Positions 16,765-24,601 of a stretch of 64,000 bases of DNA are shown here, one piece after another. How positions within the stretch are numbered: position 1 is the first letter of the stretch; each line of letters begins with the position of its first letter. A program made the position numbers and the translations under genes. This DNA comes from Sphingomonas prati (GTDB lineage Bacteria > Pseudomonadota > Alphaproteobacteria > Sphingomonadales > Sphingomonadaceae). The DNA lies in the NCBI RefSeq assembly GCF_014643515.1, contig NZ_BMJP01000006.1:61870-125869 (forward strand). Direction: 5' to 3'. The notes below the pieces were generated by a model. The model did no database searches, was not told where the DNA came from, and was given only the letters and a program-made list of their open reading frames with translations.

Positions 16765-16858
16765 CGCATCATCTCCGTAACCCACGCGGCCGCCGGGGCT
16801 GGCGGCAATCCCGTCGCGCCGCTACATCGCGCGGATCACAGCGACAGGACAAGACGAT

Positions 16859-17575
16859 ATGCGCCCCTCCGGCCGAGCCCCTGACCAGATGCGGGCGATC
16901 ACCATCGAAACCGGCTATTCCGCCCATGCCGAGGGGTCCTGCCTGATCGGCTTCGGCGACACGCGCGTGCTCGTCACCGCCTCGCTCGAAGAACGGCTCC
17001 CGCCCTGGCTGCGCGGCAAGGGCAAGGGCTGGGTCACCGCCGAATATGGCATGCTCCCCCGCGCCACCCACACCCGCGGCAACCGCGAGGCCGCCAAGGG
17101 CAAGCAGTCCGGCCGTACGCAGGAAATCCAGCGCCTCATCGGCCGCTCGCTCCGCACCGTCGTCGACATGGACGTGCTCGGCGAACGCCAGTTCACGCTC
17201 GACTGCGACGTGTTGCAGGCCGACGGCGGCACCCGCACAGCGGCGATCTCCGGCGCCTGGGTGGCACTCCGCCTCGCGGTCGACAAGCTCCTCGCCGACG
17301 GAAAGCTCACCGCCGATCCGATCAAGTCGCAGGTCGCCGCCGTCTCGGCCGGCATCCACGAAGGCACGCCGGTTCTCGACCTCGACTATATCGAGGACTC
17401 GAACGCGCATGCCGACGCCAACTTCGTCCTGATCGGCGACGGCAAGATCGCCGAGGTCCAGGCGACCGCGGAAGGCGCCACCTTCGACGAGGAGGAACTG
17501 CTCCGTCTGCTCCGCCTCGCCCGCATCGGCTGCACAGACATCTTCGCCGCCCAGCGCAAGGCCACCGGCCGATGA
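16859..17575 (+). CDS. rph: Ribonuclease PH
   Basis: Phosphorolytic 3'-5' exonuclease that trims tRNA 3' ends. The 238-residue length is right. Motifs are Met-Arg-Pro-Ser-Gly-Arg at the N-terminus, Glu-Tyr-Gly-Met-Leu-Pro-Arg-Ala-Thr near 61-69, the Arg-x-x-Gly-Arg-x-x-Glu-Ile-Gln-Arg-Leu-Ile-Gly-Arg region near 80-100 and [11 protein letters not shown]. It overlaps rdgB by four bases (ATGA), forming the rph-rdgB-hemW operon. Confidence 0.98.
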   Translation: MRPSGRAPDQMRAITIETGYSAHAEGSCLIGFGDTRVLVTASLEERLPPWLRGKGKGWVTAEYGMLPRATHTRGNREAAKGKQSGRTQEIQRLIGRSLRTVVDMDVLGERQFTLDCDVLQADGGTRTAAISGAWVALRLAVDKLLADGKLTADPIKSQVAAVSAGIHEGTPVLDLDYIEDSNAHADANFVLIGDGKIAEVQATAEGATFDEEELLRLLRLARIGCTDIFAAQRKATGR

Positions 17576-18210
17576 TCGCGCTTTCGGACGACGCGGCCCC
17601 GCCCGTCCCGCACCGCAAGCTCGGCCCCGGCCGGCTCGTCATCGCCAGCCACAATCAGGGCAAGGTGCGCGAGATCGGCGACCTGCTGCGCCCCTACGGC
17701 ATCGAAACCGTCTCCGCGGCCGAACTCGACCTGCCCGAACCGGAGGAAACCGGCACCACCTTCGCCGCCAATGCCGAACTGAAGGCCCGCGCCGCCGCCG
17801 ACCTGTCCGGCCTCCCGGCGCTCGCCGACGACAGCGGCCTGTGCGTTGAGGCGCTCGGCGGCGATCCCGGCATATTCTCCGCACGCTGGGCCGGCCCGTC
17901 GAAGGACTTCGCCGTCGCGATGGAAAAGGTCCACGACGCGATCCTCGCCACCGGCCCCGACGCCGGCCGCGACGCCCACTTCGTCTGCGCGCTGTCGCTC
18001 TGCTGGCCCGACGGCCACATCGAAACCTTCGAAGGCCGCGCCGACGGCACCCTCGTCTGGCCCCCGCGCGGCGAACACGGCTTCGGCTACGACGCCATGT
18101 TTCTCCCCCTAGGCGCCACCGAAACCTACGGCGAGATCGACCCGGACGCCAAACACGCCATCAGCCACCGCGCCGCCGCTTTCAACCTCCTCACCGCAGC
18201 GGTGTTTTGA
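17572..18210 (+). CDS. rdgB: dITP/XTP pyrophosphatase (RdgB/HAM1)
   Basis: House-cleaning enzyme that hydrolyses dITP, XTP and ITP and keeps non-canonical purines out of DNA. The 212-residue product has the family entry [19 protein letters not shown] near 83 and Gly-Phe-Gly-Tyr-Asp-Ala-Met-Phe near 163. Its start overlaps the rph stop. Confidence 0.97.
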   Translation: MIALSDDAAPPVPHRKLGPGRLVIASHNQGKVREIGDLLRPYGIETVSAAELDLPEPEETGTTFAANAELKARAAADLSGLPALADDSGLCVEALGGDPGIFSARWAGPSKDFAVAMEKVHDAILATGPDAGRDAHFVCALSLCWPDGHIETFEGRADGTLVWPPRGEHGFGYDAMFLPLGATETYGEIDPDAKHAISHRAAAFNLLTAAVF

Positions 18211-18222
18211 ACGACGACGTCC

Positions 18223-18346
18223 TCCTTCCCCCCTCCCTTTCAAGGGAGGGGCCGGGGGTGGGTGACCCGGGCGCAGACAAAGCGCAGCCGATAATCCACA
18301 CCCGTACTACCCACCCCCCAACCCCCTCCCTTGAGGAGGGGGAGCA
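18223..18346. repeat. Paired family A palindromes between rdgB and hemW
   Basis: CCCTCCCTTTCAAGGGAGGG with a G-rich tail, a centre of about 50 bases, then the inverse (CCCACCCCCCAACCCCCTCCCTTGAGGAGGGGG). The right arm supplies the purine-rich stretch in front of the likely hemW start. Confidence 0.88.
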
Positions 18347-18347
18347 G

Positions 18348-19475
18348 TTGGCCCTCTACATCCACTGGCCGTTCTGCGTCTCCAAATGCCCGTACTGCGA
18401 CTTCAACAGCCACGTCCGCGACAGCGTCGACCAGGCCGCCTGGCGCACCGCGCTCCTCTCAGACCTAGCCCATGAAGCCGCGCTCACCCCCGGCCGCAAG
18501 CTGCAATCCATCTTCTTCGGCGGCGGCACTCCCTCGCTCATGCCCCCCGAAACCGTCGCCGCACTCCTGACCGCGGCCGAACGCCACTGGGGCTTCGCGC
18601 CGGATATCGAGATCACGCTGGAGGCCAACCCCTCCTCGGTCGAGGCCGCGCGCTTCGCGGACATCGCCGCGGCCGGCGTCAACCGCGTCTCGCTCGGCCT
18701 GCAAGCCCTCGACGACAGCGCGCTCCGCTTCCTCGAACGCGCCCACGACGTCCGCGAAGGGCTGGGCGCGCTCGCCGTCGCGCAAAGCGTGTTCGACCGC
18801 GTCACGTTCGACCTGATCTACGCCCGCCCCGACCAGTCGCCCGAGGCGTGGGACCGCGAACTGCAACAAGCCATCGCGCTCGGCACCGGCCACCTCTCGC
18901 TCTACCAGCTCACGATCGAGGACGGCACGCGCTTCGCCACCGACGCGCTCAAGGGCAGCCTGATCGAGCTCGACCCCGACCGCGCCGCCGACCTGTTCGA
19001 GGCCACCCGCGCCCGCACCGCTGCCGCCGGCCTCCCCGCCTACGAGGTCTCGAACCACGCAAAACCCGGCCAGCAGAGCCGCCATAACCTCGCCTACTGG
19101 CGCTACCAGGACTATCTCGGCATCGGCCCCGGCGCGCACGGCCGCCGGCTTGGTGCCGCCACCGTTCGCCACAAGAAACCCGAAAACTGGCTCAAACGCG
19201 TCGCCGCCACCGGCCACGGCATCCAGGTCGAAGACCCCCTCGCCCCCCGCGAACGCGCCACCGAAGCCCTCCTCATGGGCCTCCGCCTCGACGAAGGCGT
19301 CGACCTCGCGCATCTGTCGCGCCGCACCGGCATCGCAAACCTGATCGACCCTCGGGCCGAACGCCGCCTTACCGAACTAGGGATGCTGACCCGCGAGGGA
19401 CAACGCATCCGCGTAACACCCGCCGGTATGCTCCTCCTGAACGCAGTCCTGGCCGACCTCGTCATCACCACCTGA
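18348..19475 (+). CDS. hemW: Heme chaperone / radical SAM protein HemW
   Basis: HemW is a radical SAM protein that binds and transfers heme. It shows the 4Fe-4S motif Cys-Val-Ser-Lys-Cys-Pro-Tyr-Cys right after Tyr-Ile-His-Trp-Pro-Phe, Phe-Gly-Gly-Gly-Thr-Pro-Ser, and the C-terminal HemN-like domain. The start is debatable. A TTG at 18207 overlapping the rdgB stop would translate a palindromic repeat into 47 extra residues. TTG at 18348 gives 375 residues, the usual family length, and sits behind GAGGAGGGGGAG, which is part of the repeat. I prefer 18348. Confidence 0.93.
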   Translation: MALYIHWPFCVSKCPYCDFNSHVRDSVDQAAWRTALLSDLAHEAALTPGRKLQSIFFGGGTPSLMPPETVAALLTAAERHWGFAPDIEITLEANPSSVEAARFADIAAAGVNRVSLGLQALDDSALRFLERAHDVREGLGALAVAQSVFDRVTFDLIYARPDQSPEAWDRELQQAIALGTGHLSLYQLTIEDGTRFATDALKGSLIELDPDRAADLFEATRARTAAAGLPAYEVSNHAKPGQQSRHNLAYWRYQDYLGIGPGAHGRRLGAATVRHKKPENWLKRVAATGHGIQVEDPLAPRERATEALLMGLRLDEGVDLAHLSRRTGIANLIDPRAERRLTELGMLTREGQRIRVTPAGMLLLNAVLADLVITT

Positions 19476-19483
19476 CCGCGAAA

Positions 19484-19550
19484 GTTCCCCGGCGAAGGCC
19501 GGGGCCTAGGTGAACCGGTTGCGTCCAGGCCCCGGCCCGCGCCGGGGAAC
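19484..19550. repeat. Inverted repeat, family C
   Basis: GTTCCCCGGCGAAGGCCGGG facing CCCGGCCCGCGCCGGGGAAC, in the gap between the converging hemW and PBP-activator genes. Confidence 0.88.
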
Positions 19551-19567
19551 TAAAGCTGCGGCAAACC

Positions 19568-20737
19568 CTACTCGAACCCCTTCGGCGCCACCGAAACCAC
19601 CACCGGCGTCCCCGACGCGACCTGGTTCACCTCCAGCGTCCGCTGTGCGATGCCGTCGCGGTTGAAGCGAAACGCGCCGTCCACGCCGCCGAACCCGCCG
19701 CGGTCGATCAGCATCCGTTCCGGAAACGCCGTCCCCACGCGCCAGTTCGCCGCGATCCGCACGGTCAGCAGCACCGCGTCATACCCCAGGCTCGCCAACC
19801 GGTACGGCGCCCGCCCGTAGCGCGCCTGATACCGCCGCCCCAGCTGGCGGTACATCGCGTCCGGCACGCTCGCATACCAAGCGCCGTTCAGCGCCCCGCC
19901 GGTCCGGATCGCATTGTCCGTCGCCCACAATTCGGTGCCGAGGATCTTCGCTCCCGGCGACGCGGTCCGCTTCAGCAACGGCACCGCCTGCAACGCGATC
20001 CGCCCGCCGTCGGCGATCAGCACCGCGTCATATTGCTGGTCGCGTCCGAACCGCGCCACCGCCGCCTTCAACGACTCCGCCGACCGGTCGAACGTCTGCA
20101 TCGCGACCACGCTCCCGCCCGACGCCTCCGCCGCACGGATCAGCATCGCCGACGCCGTCCGGCCATAAGCCCCGGTCGGCACCAGCCCGGCAAAGCGCGT
20201 CATCCCCTTCGACCGCGCATAGTCCACCACCCGCGCGATCGACTGCGCCGGGGAAAAGCCCATCAGATACGTGCCGTTGCCCGCCACCGTCGCATCGTTC
20301 GAAAACGCGATCACCGGCACCTTCGCTGCGCGCGCCATGGGCGACACCGCACGCACGTCGTCGCCCAGCAACGGCCCCAGGAACAACCGGTTGCCGTCGG
20401 CCAGCGCGCGATCCGCCGCCGCCGCCGCGCCCGTCGCGGTGTCGTATGTCGTGATCCGCACCTTGGCGGTCCCGGTATCGATCAGCGCCAGGTTCGCCGC
20501 ATTGGCGATCGCATTGCCAACCGCCGCGTTCGGGCCGGTCATCGGCACCAGCAACGCGACACGGTTGCGCTCCGCATCGACGGGCAACGCACCCTGCGGC
20601 GCGGTCGGCGCGGTCTCGGCGCCGCGCGGCGGACGCGACGGCGCCGGCCGATCGTCCACGCCGCGCGGCACGATCGTCTGACACCCGGCCAGCAGCATCG
20701 CCGCCAGCAGCCCCGCACCGACGCGCCGGCGACCCAT
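19568..20737 (-). CDS. Penicillin-binding protein activator, lipoprotein
   Basis: A 389-residue periplasmic-binding-fold protein (LivK/Peripla_BP_6 type) of the kind annotated as PBP activator (LpoA-like); such proteins stimulate peptidoglycan synthases from the outer membrane. A lipoprotein signal, Gly-Arg-Arg-Arg-Val-Gly-Ala...Leu-Leu-Ala-Gly-Cys near 19, supports the start at 20737. Val-Ala-Leu-Leu-Val-Pro-Met-Thr-Gly begins the binding fold. An alternative ATG at 20779 shares its CATG with the divergent rsmI start. It lies next to rsmI and yraN, the usual partners of lpoA-like genes. Confidence 0.87.
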   Translation of the reverse strand: MGRRRVGAGLLAAMLLAGCQTIVPRGVDDRPAPSRPPRGAETAPTAPQGALPVDAERNRVALLVPMTGPNAAVGNAIANAANLALIDTGTAKVRITTYDTATGAAAAADRALADGNRLFLGPLLGDDVRAVSPMARAAKVPVIAFSNDATVAGNGTYLMGFSPAQSIARVVDYARSKGMTRFAGLVPTGAYGRTASAMLIRAAEASGGSVVAMQTFDRSAESLKAAVARFGRDQQYDAVLIADGGRIALQAVPLLKRTASPGAKILGTELWATDNAIRTGGALNGAWYASVPDAMYRQLGRRYQARYGRAPYRLASLGYDAVLLTVRIAANWRVGTAFPERMLIDRGGFGGVDGAFRFNRDGIAQRTLEVNQVASGTPVVVSVAPKGFE

Positions 20738-20777
20738 TGTCTGCCGCAAAGGTTGCGGGCGGTCCTGCGCCTCTGCC

Positions 20778-21635
20778 ATGAACATCTTTATGAACCCCAC
20801 CCCAGAACGACTTGATCCCGGCCTTTACATTGTCGCCACCCCGATAGGCAATCTGGGCGACCTGTCCCCCCGCGCCGCATCGATCCTGGCCCGTGCCGAC
20901 GCCATCGCGGTGGAGGACAGCCGCGTCACCGCAAAGCTGCTCAACCACATCGGCACCAAGCGCCGCATGATCCCCTATCACGATCACAGCGCCGATCATG
21001 TCCGCACCGACCTCGTCGCGCGGCTCGCAACCGAATCGATCGCGCTGGTGTCGGACGCCGGAACGCCGCTGATCTCGGATCCGGGCTACAAGCTCGTCCG
21101 CGCCGCGCGCGCCGCCGGCCACGCGATCGTCACCATCCCCGGCCCCTGCGCCGCGATCGCCGCGCTGACGCTCGCCGGCCTGCCCACCGATCGCTTCCTG
21201 TTCGCCGGCTTCCTGCCCGTGAAGGAGAAAGCGAAAGCCGACACCATCCTCGAACTCGGCGCCGTCCGCGCCACCCTCGTCCTCTACGAAAGCGGCCCCC
21301 GCCTCCACGCGACGCTCACCGCACTCCACACCCACCTCGGCGATCGCGACGCCGCCGTCACCCGCGAGATCAGCAAGGCCTACGAAGAAGCGGTGACAGG
21401 CACGCTTAGCGTGCTGATCGATCGCTATGCCGAAGGCGGCCCGCGCGGCGAAATCGTTATCGTCGTCGCCCCACCCGGCGAGGCCCCACCCCCCGAACCC
21501 GACGCCGTCGACGCCCTCCTCCGCGACGCCCTCACCCGCCTCCCCATGGCCAAAGCCGCCGCCGAAGTCGCCAAGGCCACCGGCCTGGACAAGCGCGACC
21601 TGTACGCCCGTGCGCTCGCGATGCGGGACGAATGA
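20778..21635 (+). CDS. rsmI: 16S rRNA (cytidine-1402 2'-O)-methyltransferase RsmI
   Basis: Methylates the 2'-hydroxyl of C1402 in the ribosomal P site using SAM. The 285-residue protein has the signature Tyr-Ile-Val-Ala-Thr-Pro-Ile-Gly-Asn-Leu-Gly-Asp near 18-29, Ser-Asp-Ala-Gly-Thr-Pro-Leu-Ile-Ser-Asp-Pro-Gly near 92-103 and Pro-Gly-Pro-Cys-Ala. A start at 20790 (Met-Asn-Pro-Thr-Pro) is also possible. The gene is divergent from the PBP activator with almost no spacer. Confidence 0.97.
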   Translation: MNIFMNPTPERLDPGLYIVATPIGNLGDLSPRAASILARADAIAVEDSRVTAKLLNHIGTKRRMIPYHDHSADHVRTDLVARLATESIALVSDAGTPLISDPGYKLVRAARAAGHAIVTIPGPCAAIAALTLAGLPTDRFLFAGFLPVKEKAKADTILELGAVRATLVLYESGPRLHATLTALHTHLGDRDAAVTREISKAYEEAVTGTLSVLIDRYAEGGPRGEIVIVVAPPGEAPPPEPDAVDALLRDALTRLPMAKAAAEVAKATGLDKRDLYARALAMRDE

Positions 21636-21666
21636 GCGACGATATTCTCGCCGCTCGAACGCGGCC

Positions 21667-21697
21667 CGATGTCCGCTTGTGGCGGAAAGCGGACATT
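21667..21697. repeat. Hairpin repeat, family F (left copy)
   Basis: ATGTCCGCTTgtggcggaAAGCGGACAT is an inverted repeat. A second, imperfect copy lies at 22261-22287. The two bracket the inserted lipoprotein gene. Confidence 0.75.
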
Positions 21698-21730
21698 GAC
21701 CCATGGCGCGGTGTGTCCGATGCTCTCATC

Positions 21731-22252
21731 ATGAGACGTCTGATCCTTTGCCTCTTGGTCATCTGCACTGCCTGTAGCGTTGCCGAGCAGCCAAAGTGGG
21801 CGAAAACAGTCGCTGCATACGAAGTGCCGCTACCAACAGACACGGACAAGGCACGCTTCATTCAGCTTCTGCGCGAGGTAGGTAAGGCGCGAGGCTTTCA
21901 TGTCGATGCGGCCACCCGAGACGAGTTGTTGATCCAGTCTGAGGTGTCCCCGATGACGTTCAACGCGTCGGTCTGGCGAGGAGATGACGAGGAGTCGATG
22001 GCTTCAGCTATGGACTTCCGAGATCGGATCGGACGCGTATGGATTGCATTTCCGCTTGGCCAAGACTCGGTACGTTCCGCTCGCTTCCGGGAAGAACTTG
22101 TTCCTAAGATCAAGGAACTTTGGCCAGCGACGGCGTCGCTTCCGATTATGCCCAGTGGAGCCATCCCGCTAACAAAAGACTTGGTGCGCACGCCTGCCGG
22201 ATATTCGGTCAAGCCGTCCGCAGCGGCGAGATACAAGGACGCGGATCGGTAG
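21731..22252 (+). CDS. Small lipoprotein, unknown function
   Basis: The product has 173 residues. Met-Arg-Arg-Leu-Ile-Leu-Cys-Leu-Leu-Val-Ile-Cys-Thr-Ala-Cys is a lipoprotein signal with Cys15 as the likely lipidation site. The mature part contains Trp-Ala-Lys-Thr-Val, several Phe/Trp residues and no motif I recognise. Codon use is visibly less GC-rich than in rsmI and yraN. It sits between two genes that are normally adjacent and is bracketed by family F hairpins, so it looks inserted. A longer frame from 21632 would run through the left hairpin. Confidence 0.7.
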   Translation: MRRLILCLLVICTACSVAEQPKWAKTVAAYEVPLPTDTDKARFIQLLREVGKARGFHVDAATRDELLIQSEVSPMTFNASVWRGDDEESMASAMDFRDRIGRVWIAFPLGQDSVRSARFREELVPKIKELWPATASLPIMPSGAIPLTKDLVRTPAGYSVKPSAAARYKDADR

Positions 22253-22260
22253 CATCAGGC

Positions 22261-22287
22261 GAATGTCCGCAATTCGGCGAAAGCGGA
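22261..22287. repeat. Hairpin repeat, family F (right copy)
   Basis: ATGTCCGC...GCGAAAGCGGAC resembles the repeat at 21667-21697 and lies just after the lipoprotein stop codon. Confidence 0.6.
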
Positions 22288-22341
22288 CCACAGCCACTTC
22301 GCGGGCTTGCCCTCCTCGTCACCATCCCGCACGCCTCGATC

Positions 22342-22722
22342 ATGCAGCGCCCGCGCCCCGTAAGAAGCACAGACTCGCGCCGCGCAGCCGATGCGGCGGG
22401 GCGTCGCGCGGAGCGGCTGGCGGCGTGGTGGTTGCGGCTCAAGGGCTGGCGCATCCTCGACAAGCGCGTCCGCACCCCGCGGGGCGAGGTCGACATCGTC
22501 GCGCGCCGCGGATCGTTGGTCGCGTTCGTCGAGGTCAAAGGCCGGGCCACCGCGCTCGAACTCGACCACGCCATCGACGCCCACCGCCTCGCCCGCGTGG
22601 CCGCCGCCGCCGAAATCCTTATGCCCCGCTACGCCGGCCCGGGCGACGACATCCGAATCGACGTCATCCTGATCGCGCGCGGAACCCCCGTCCGCCATAT
22701 CGAGAATGCGTGGATGGGCTGA
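22342..22722 (+). CDS. YraN/UPF0102 family endonuclease-like protein
   Basis: The product has 126 residues. Gly-Glu-Val-Asp-Ile-Val-Ala-Arg-Arg...Phe-Val-Glu-Val-Lys is the PD-(D/E)xK nuclease core typical of UPF0102, distantly related to Holliday-junction resolvases. Its biological role is unknown. The start at Met-Gln-Arg-Pro was chosen from the family N-terminus (Arg-Arg-Ala-Ala-Asp-Ala-Ala-Gly-Arg-Arg-Ala-Glu follows). In relatives it directly follows rsmI. Confidence 0.93.
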   Translation: MQRPRPVRSTDSRRAADAAGRRAERLAAWWLRLKGWRILDKRVRTPRGEVDIVARRGSLVAFVEVKGRATALELDHAIDAHRLARVAAAAEILMPRYAGPGDDIRIDVILIARGTPVRHIENAWMG

Positions 22723-22733
22723 GCCCACCGCCC

Positions 22734-22830
22734 CGTTCGGTTCGAGCCTGTCGAGAACCCTGCGCTTCCCCCGTTCGGTTCGAGCCTGTCGAGAACTCAC
22801 GCAAGTTCTCGATAGGCTCGAACCAAACGG
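22734..22830. repeat. Three family B units
   Basis: Two forward units (22734-22758, 22771-22796) and one inverted unit (22804-22830) share the core GGTTCGAGCCTGTCGAGAAC. They fill the gap between yraN and gshB. Confidence 0.88.
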
Positions 22831-22915
22831 ATCGGGCACGCCACAAACACCACGGGATGACAGCCGCCCCGCCCCCCTCTAGACAGCGCCAGCACCCATG
22901 CCGGAGACCGATCCC

Positions 22916-23869
22916 ATGAGCCTGAAAGTCGCGGTCCAGATGGATCCGCTCGAAACGATCAAGATCGCGGGCGATTCGACCTTCGCGCTCATGATGGCCG
23001 CGCAATCCCGCGGCCACACGCTCTACGAATATGGCCCCGGCGACCTCAGCTACGACCGCGGCCAGGTCCGCGCGCTCGCCCGCCCGGTCACCGTCCGCGC
23101 CACGCAGGACGACCATTTCACCGCGGGCGAGCAGGAGGTCATCGACCTCGGCGACGATATCGACGTCGTGCTGATGCGCCAGGATCCGCCGTTCGACCTC
23201 GCCTACATCACCGCCACCCACCTGCTCGAACGGATCGCCCACCGCACGCTGGTGGTGAACGACCCGGCGTCGGTCCGCAACGCGCCGGAAAAGCTGTTCG
23301 TGCTCGACTATGCGCAGTTCATGCCGGCCACGCTCATCACGCGGAAGCTGGACGAGGTCCGCGCCTTCCACGCCGAACATGGCGAAATCGTCGTGAAGCC
23401 GCTCTACGGCAATGCCGGTTCCGCGGTGTTCCACGTCGGCCGCGCGGACAAGAATCTCGCCGCACTGATCGAACTGTTCGGTGAGGTCTGGCGCGAACCG
23501 TTCATGGTCCAGGCGTTCCTCCCCGACGTGTCGGAAGGCGACAAGCGCATCGTGCTGGTCGACGGCGTGCCCACCGGCGCGATCAACCGCCTGCCCAAAT
23601 CGGGCGAGATCCGCTCCAACCTCGCCGCCGGCGGCGCCGCCCACGCGACCGAGCTGACGCCGAAGGAGCGCGAGATCTGCGACGTGCTCGGCCCCGAACT
23701 CGCCGCCCGCGGGCTGATCTTCGTTGGGATCGACGTCATCGCCGGCCACCTGACCGAAATCAACGTGACCAGCCCGACCGGTATCGTCGCGATCGACAAG
23801 TTCAACGGCACCGACACGCCCGGCCTGATCTGGGACGCCATCGAACGCCGAGTGTCCGCCCGTGGGTGA
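22916..23869 (+). CDS. gshB: Glutathione synthetase
   Basis: ATP-grasp ligase joining gamma-glutamylcysteine and glycine. The 317-residue protein starts Met-Ser-Leu-Lys-Val-Ala-Val-Gln-Met-Asp-Pro. Val-Leu-Met-Arg-Gln-Asp-Pro-Pro-Phe-Asp, Val-Val-Lys-Pro-Leu-Tyr-Gly-Asn-Ala-Gly and Glu-Ile-Asn-Val-Thr-Ser-Pro-Thr-Gly are family motifs. It overlaps the following dedA-like gene by eight bases. Confidence 0.97.
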   Translation: MSLKVAVQMDPLETIKIAGDSTFALMMAAQSRGHTLYEYGPGDLSYDRGQVRALARPVTVRATQDDHFTAGEQEVIDLGDDIDVVLMRQDPPFDLAYITATHLLERIAHRTLVVNDPASVRNAPEKLFVLDYAQFMPATLITRKLDEVRAFHAEHGEIVVKPLYGNAGSAVFHVGRADKNLAALIELFGEVWREPFMVQAFLPDVSEGDKRIVLVDGVPTGAINRLPKSGEIRSNLAAGGAAHATELTPKEREICDVLGPELAARGLIFVGIDVIAGHLTEINVTSPTGIVAIDKFNGTDTPGLIWDAIERRVSARG

Positions 23870-24464
23870 CATCGTCCGCCACTGGATCGAGGTCGGCGGC
23901 TATGCCGGCGTCGCGTTCCTCATGTTCCTCGAAACCGTGTTCCCGCCGATCCCGTCGGAGGTGATCATGTCGCTCGCCGGGCTCCAGGCCGAACGCGGCA
24001 CCATGACGCTCTGGGGCGCGATCCTCTCCGGCACGGCGGGCGCGATGGCCGGCAACCTCATCTGGTATTATGTCGCGCGCTGGCTCGGCATCGACCGGTT
24101 CCGGCCGCTGGTCGCGCGGTTCGGCCGCTTCCTGACGCTCGACTGGCAGGAGGTCGAGCGCGCCGACCATTTCTTCGATCGCTTCGACCGGCTGTTCGTC
24201 TGTCTTGGGCGCATGGTGCCGACGATCCGCTCGCTCGTCTCGATCCCGGCCGGGCTGTTCGGCATGCCGCTCGTGCCGTTCCTGATCTGGTCGACGATCG
24301 GCACCGCCGGCTGGACCAGCGCGCTCGCCATCGCCGGCTACGTGCTCGGCCAGAACTACACGCAGGTCGACAAATATCTCGGCCCCGCCGGCACCGCCGT
24401 CATCGCCATCCTCCTCCTCTGGTACGTCTTCCGCGTCATCACCTGGAAGCCAAAGAAGAGCTGA
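23862..24464 (+). CDS. DedA family membrane protein
   Basis: The product has 200 residues and starts with GTG overlapping the gshB stop. Several membrane segments are present. The DedA signatures are Phe-Leu-Glu-Thr-Val-Phe-Pro-Pro-Ile-Pro-Ser-Glu near 22-33, Gly-Asn-Leu-Ile-Trp-Tyr-Tyr and Gly-Arg-Met-Val-Pro-Thr-Ile-Arg-Ser. DedA proteins are linked to lipid-carrier recycling and envelope integrity; some are undecaprenyl-phosphate or phospholipid flippases. The exact substrate cannot be told. Confidence 0.93.
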   Translation: MGDIVRHWIEVGGYAGVAFLMFLETVFPPIPSEVIMSLAGLQAERGTMTLWGAILSGTAGAMAGNLIWYYVARWLGIDRFRPLVARFGRFLTLDWQEVERADHFFDRFDRLFVCLGRMVPTIRSLVSIPAGLFGMPLVPFLIWSTIGTAGWTSALAIAGYVLGQNYTQVDKYLGPAGTAVIAILLLWYVFRVITWKPKKS

Positions 24465-24478
24465 GCGGGTTTGACTTA

Positions 24479-24593
24479 AGCCCCTCTCCTTCAGGGGAGG
24501 GGTTTGGGGTTGGGGCAACAGCGCCTACCCTGCAACGTATCGACGACGATGAGGTCAGCCCCACCCCAGCCCCTCCCCTGAAGGAGAGGGGCT
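24479..24593. repeat. Complete paired family A element (about 115 bp)
   Basis: Left palindrome CCCCTCTCCTTCAGGGGAGG with G-rich tail, a centre beginning CAACAGCGCC and ending GATGAGGTCAG, then the inverse palindrome. Other elements at 43295 and 30354 share the CAACAGC... start and AGGT... end of the centre. It looks like a MITE-like unit. Confidence 0.88.
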
Positions 24594-24601
24594 AAGCCAA
24601 C

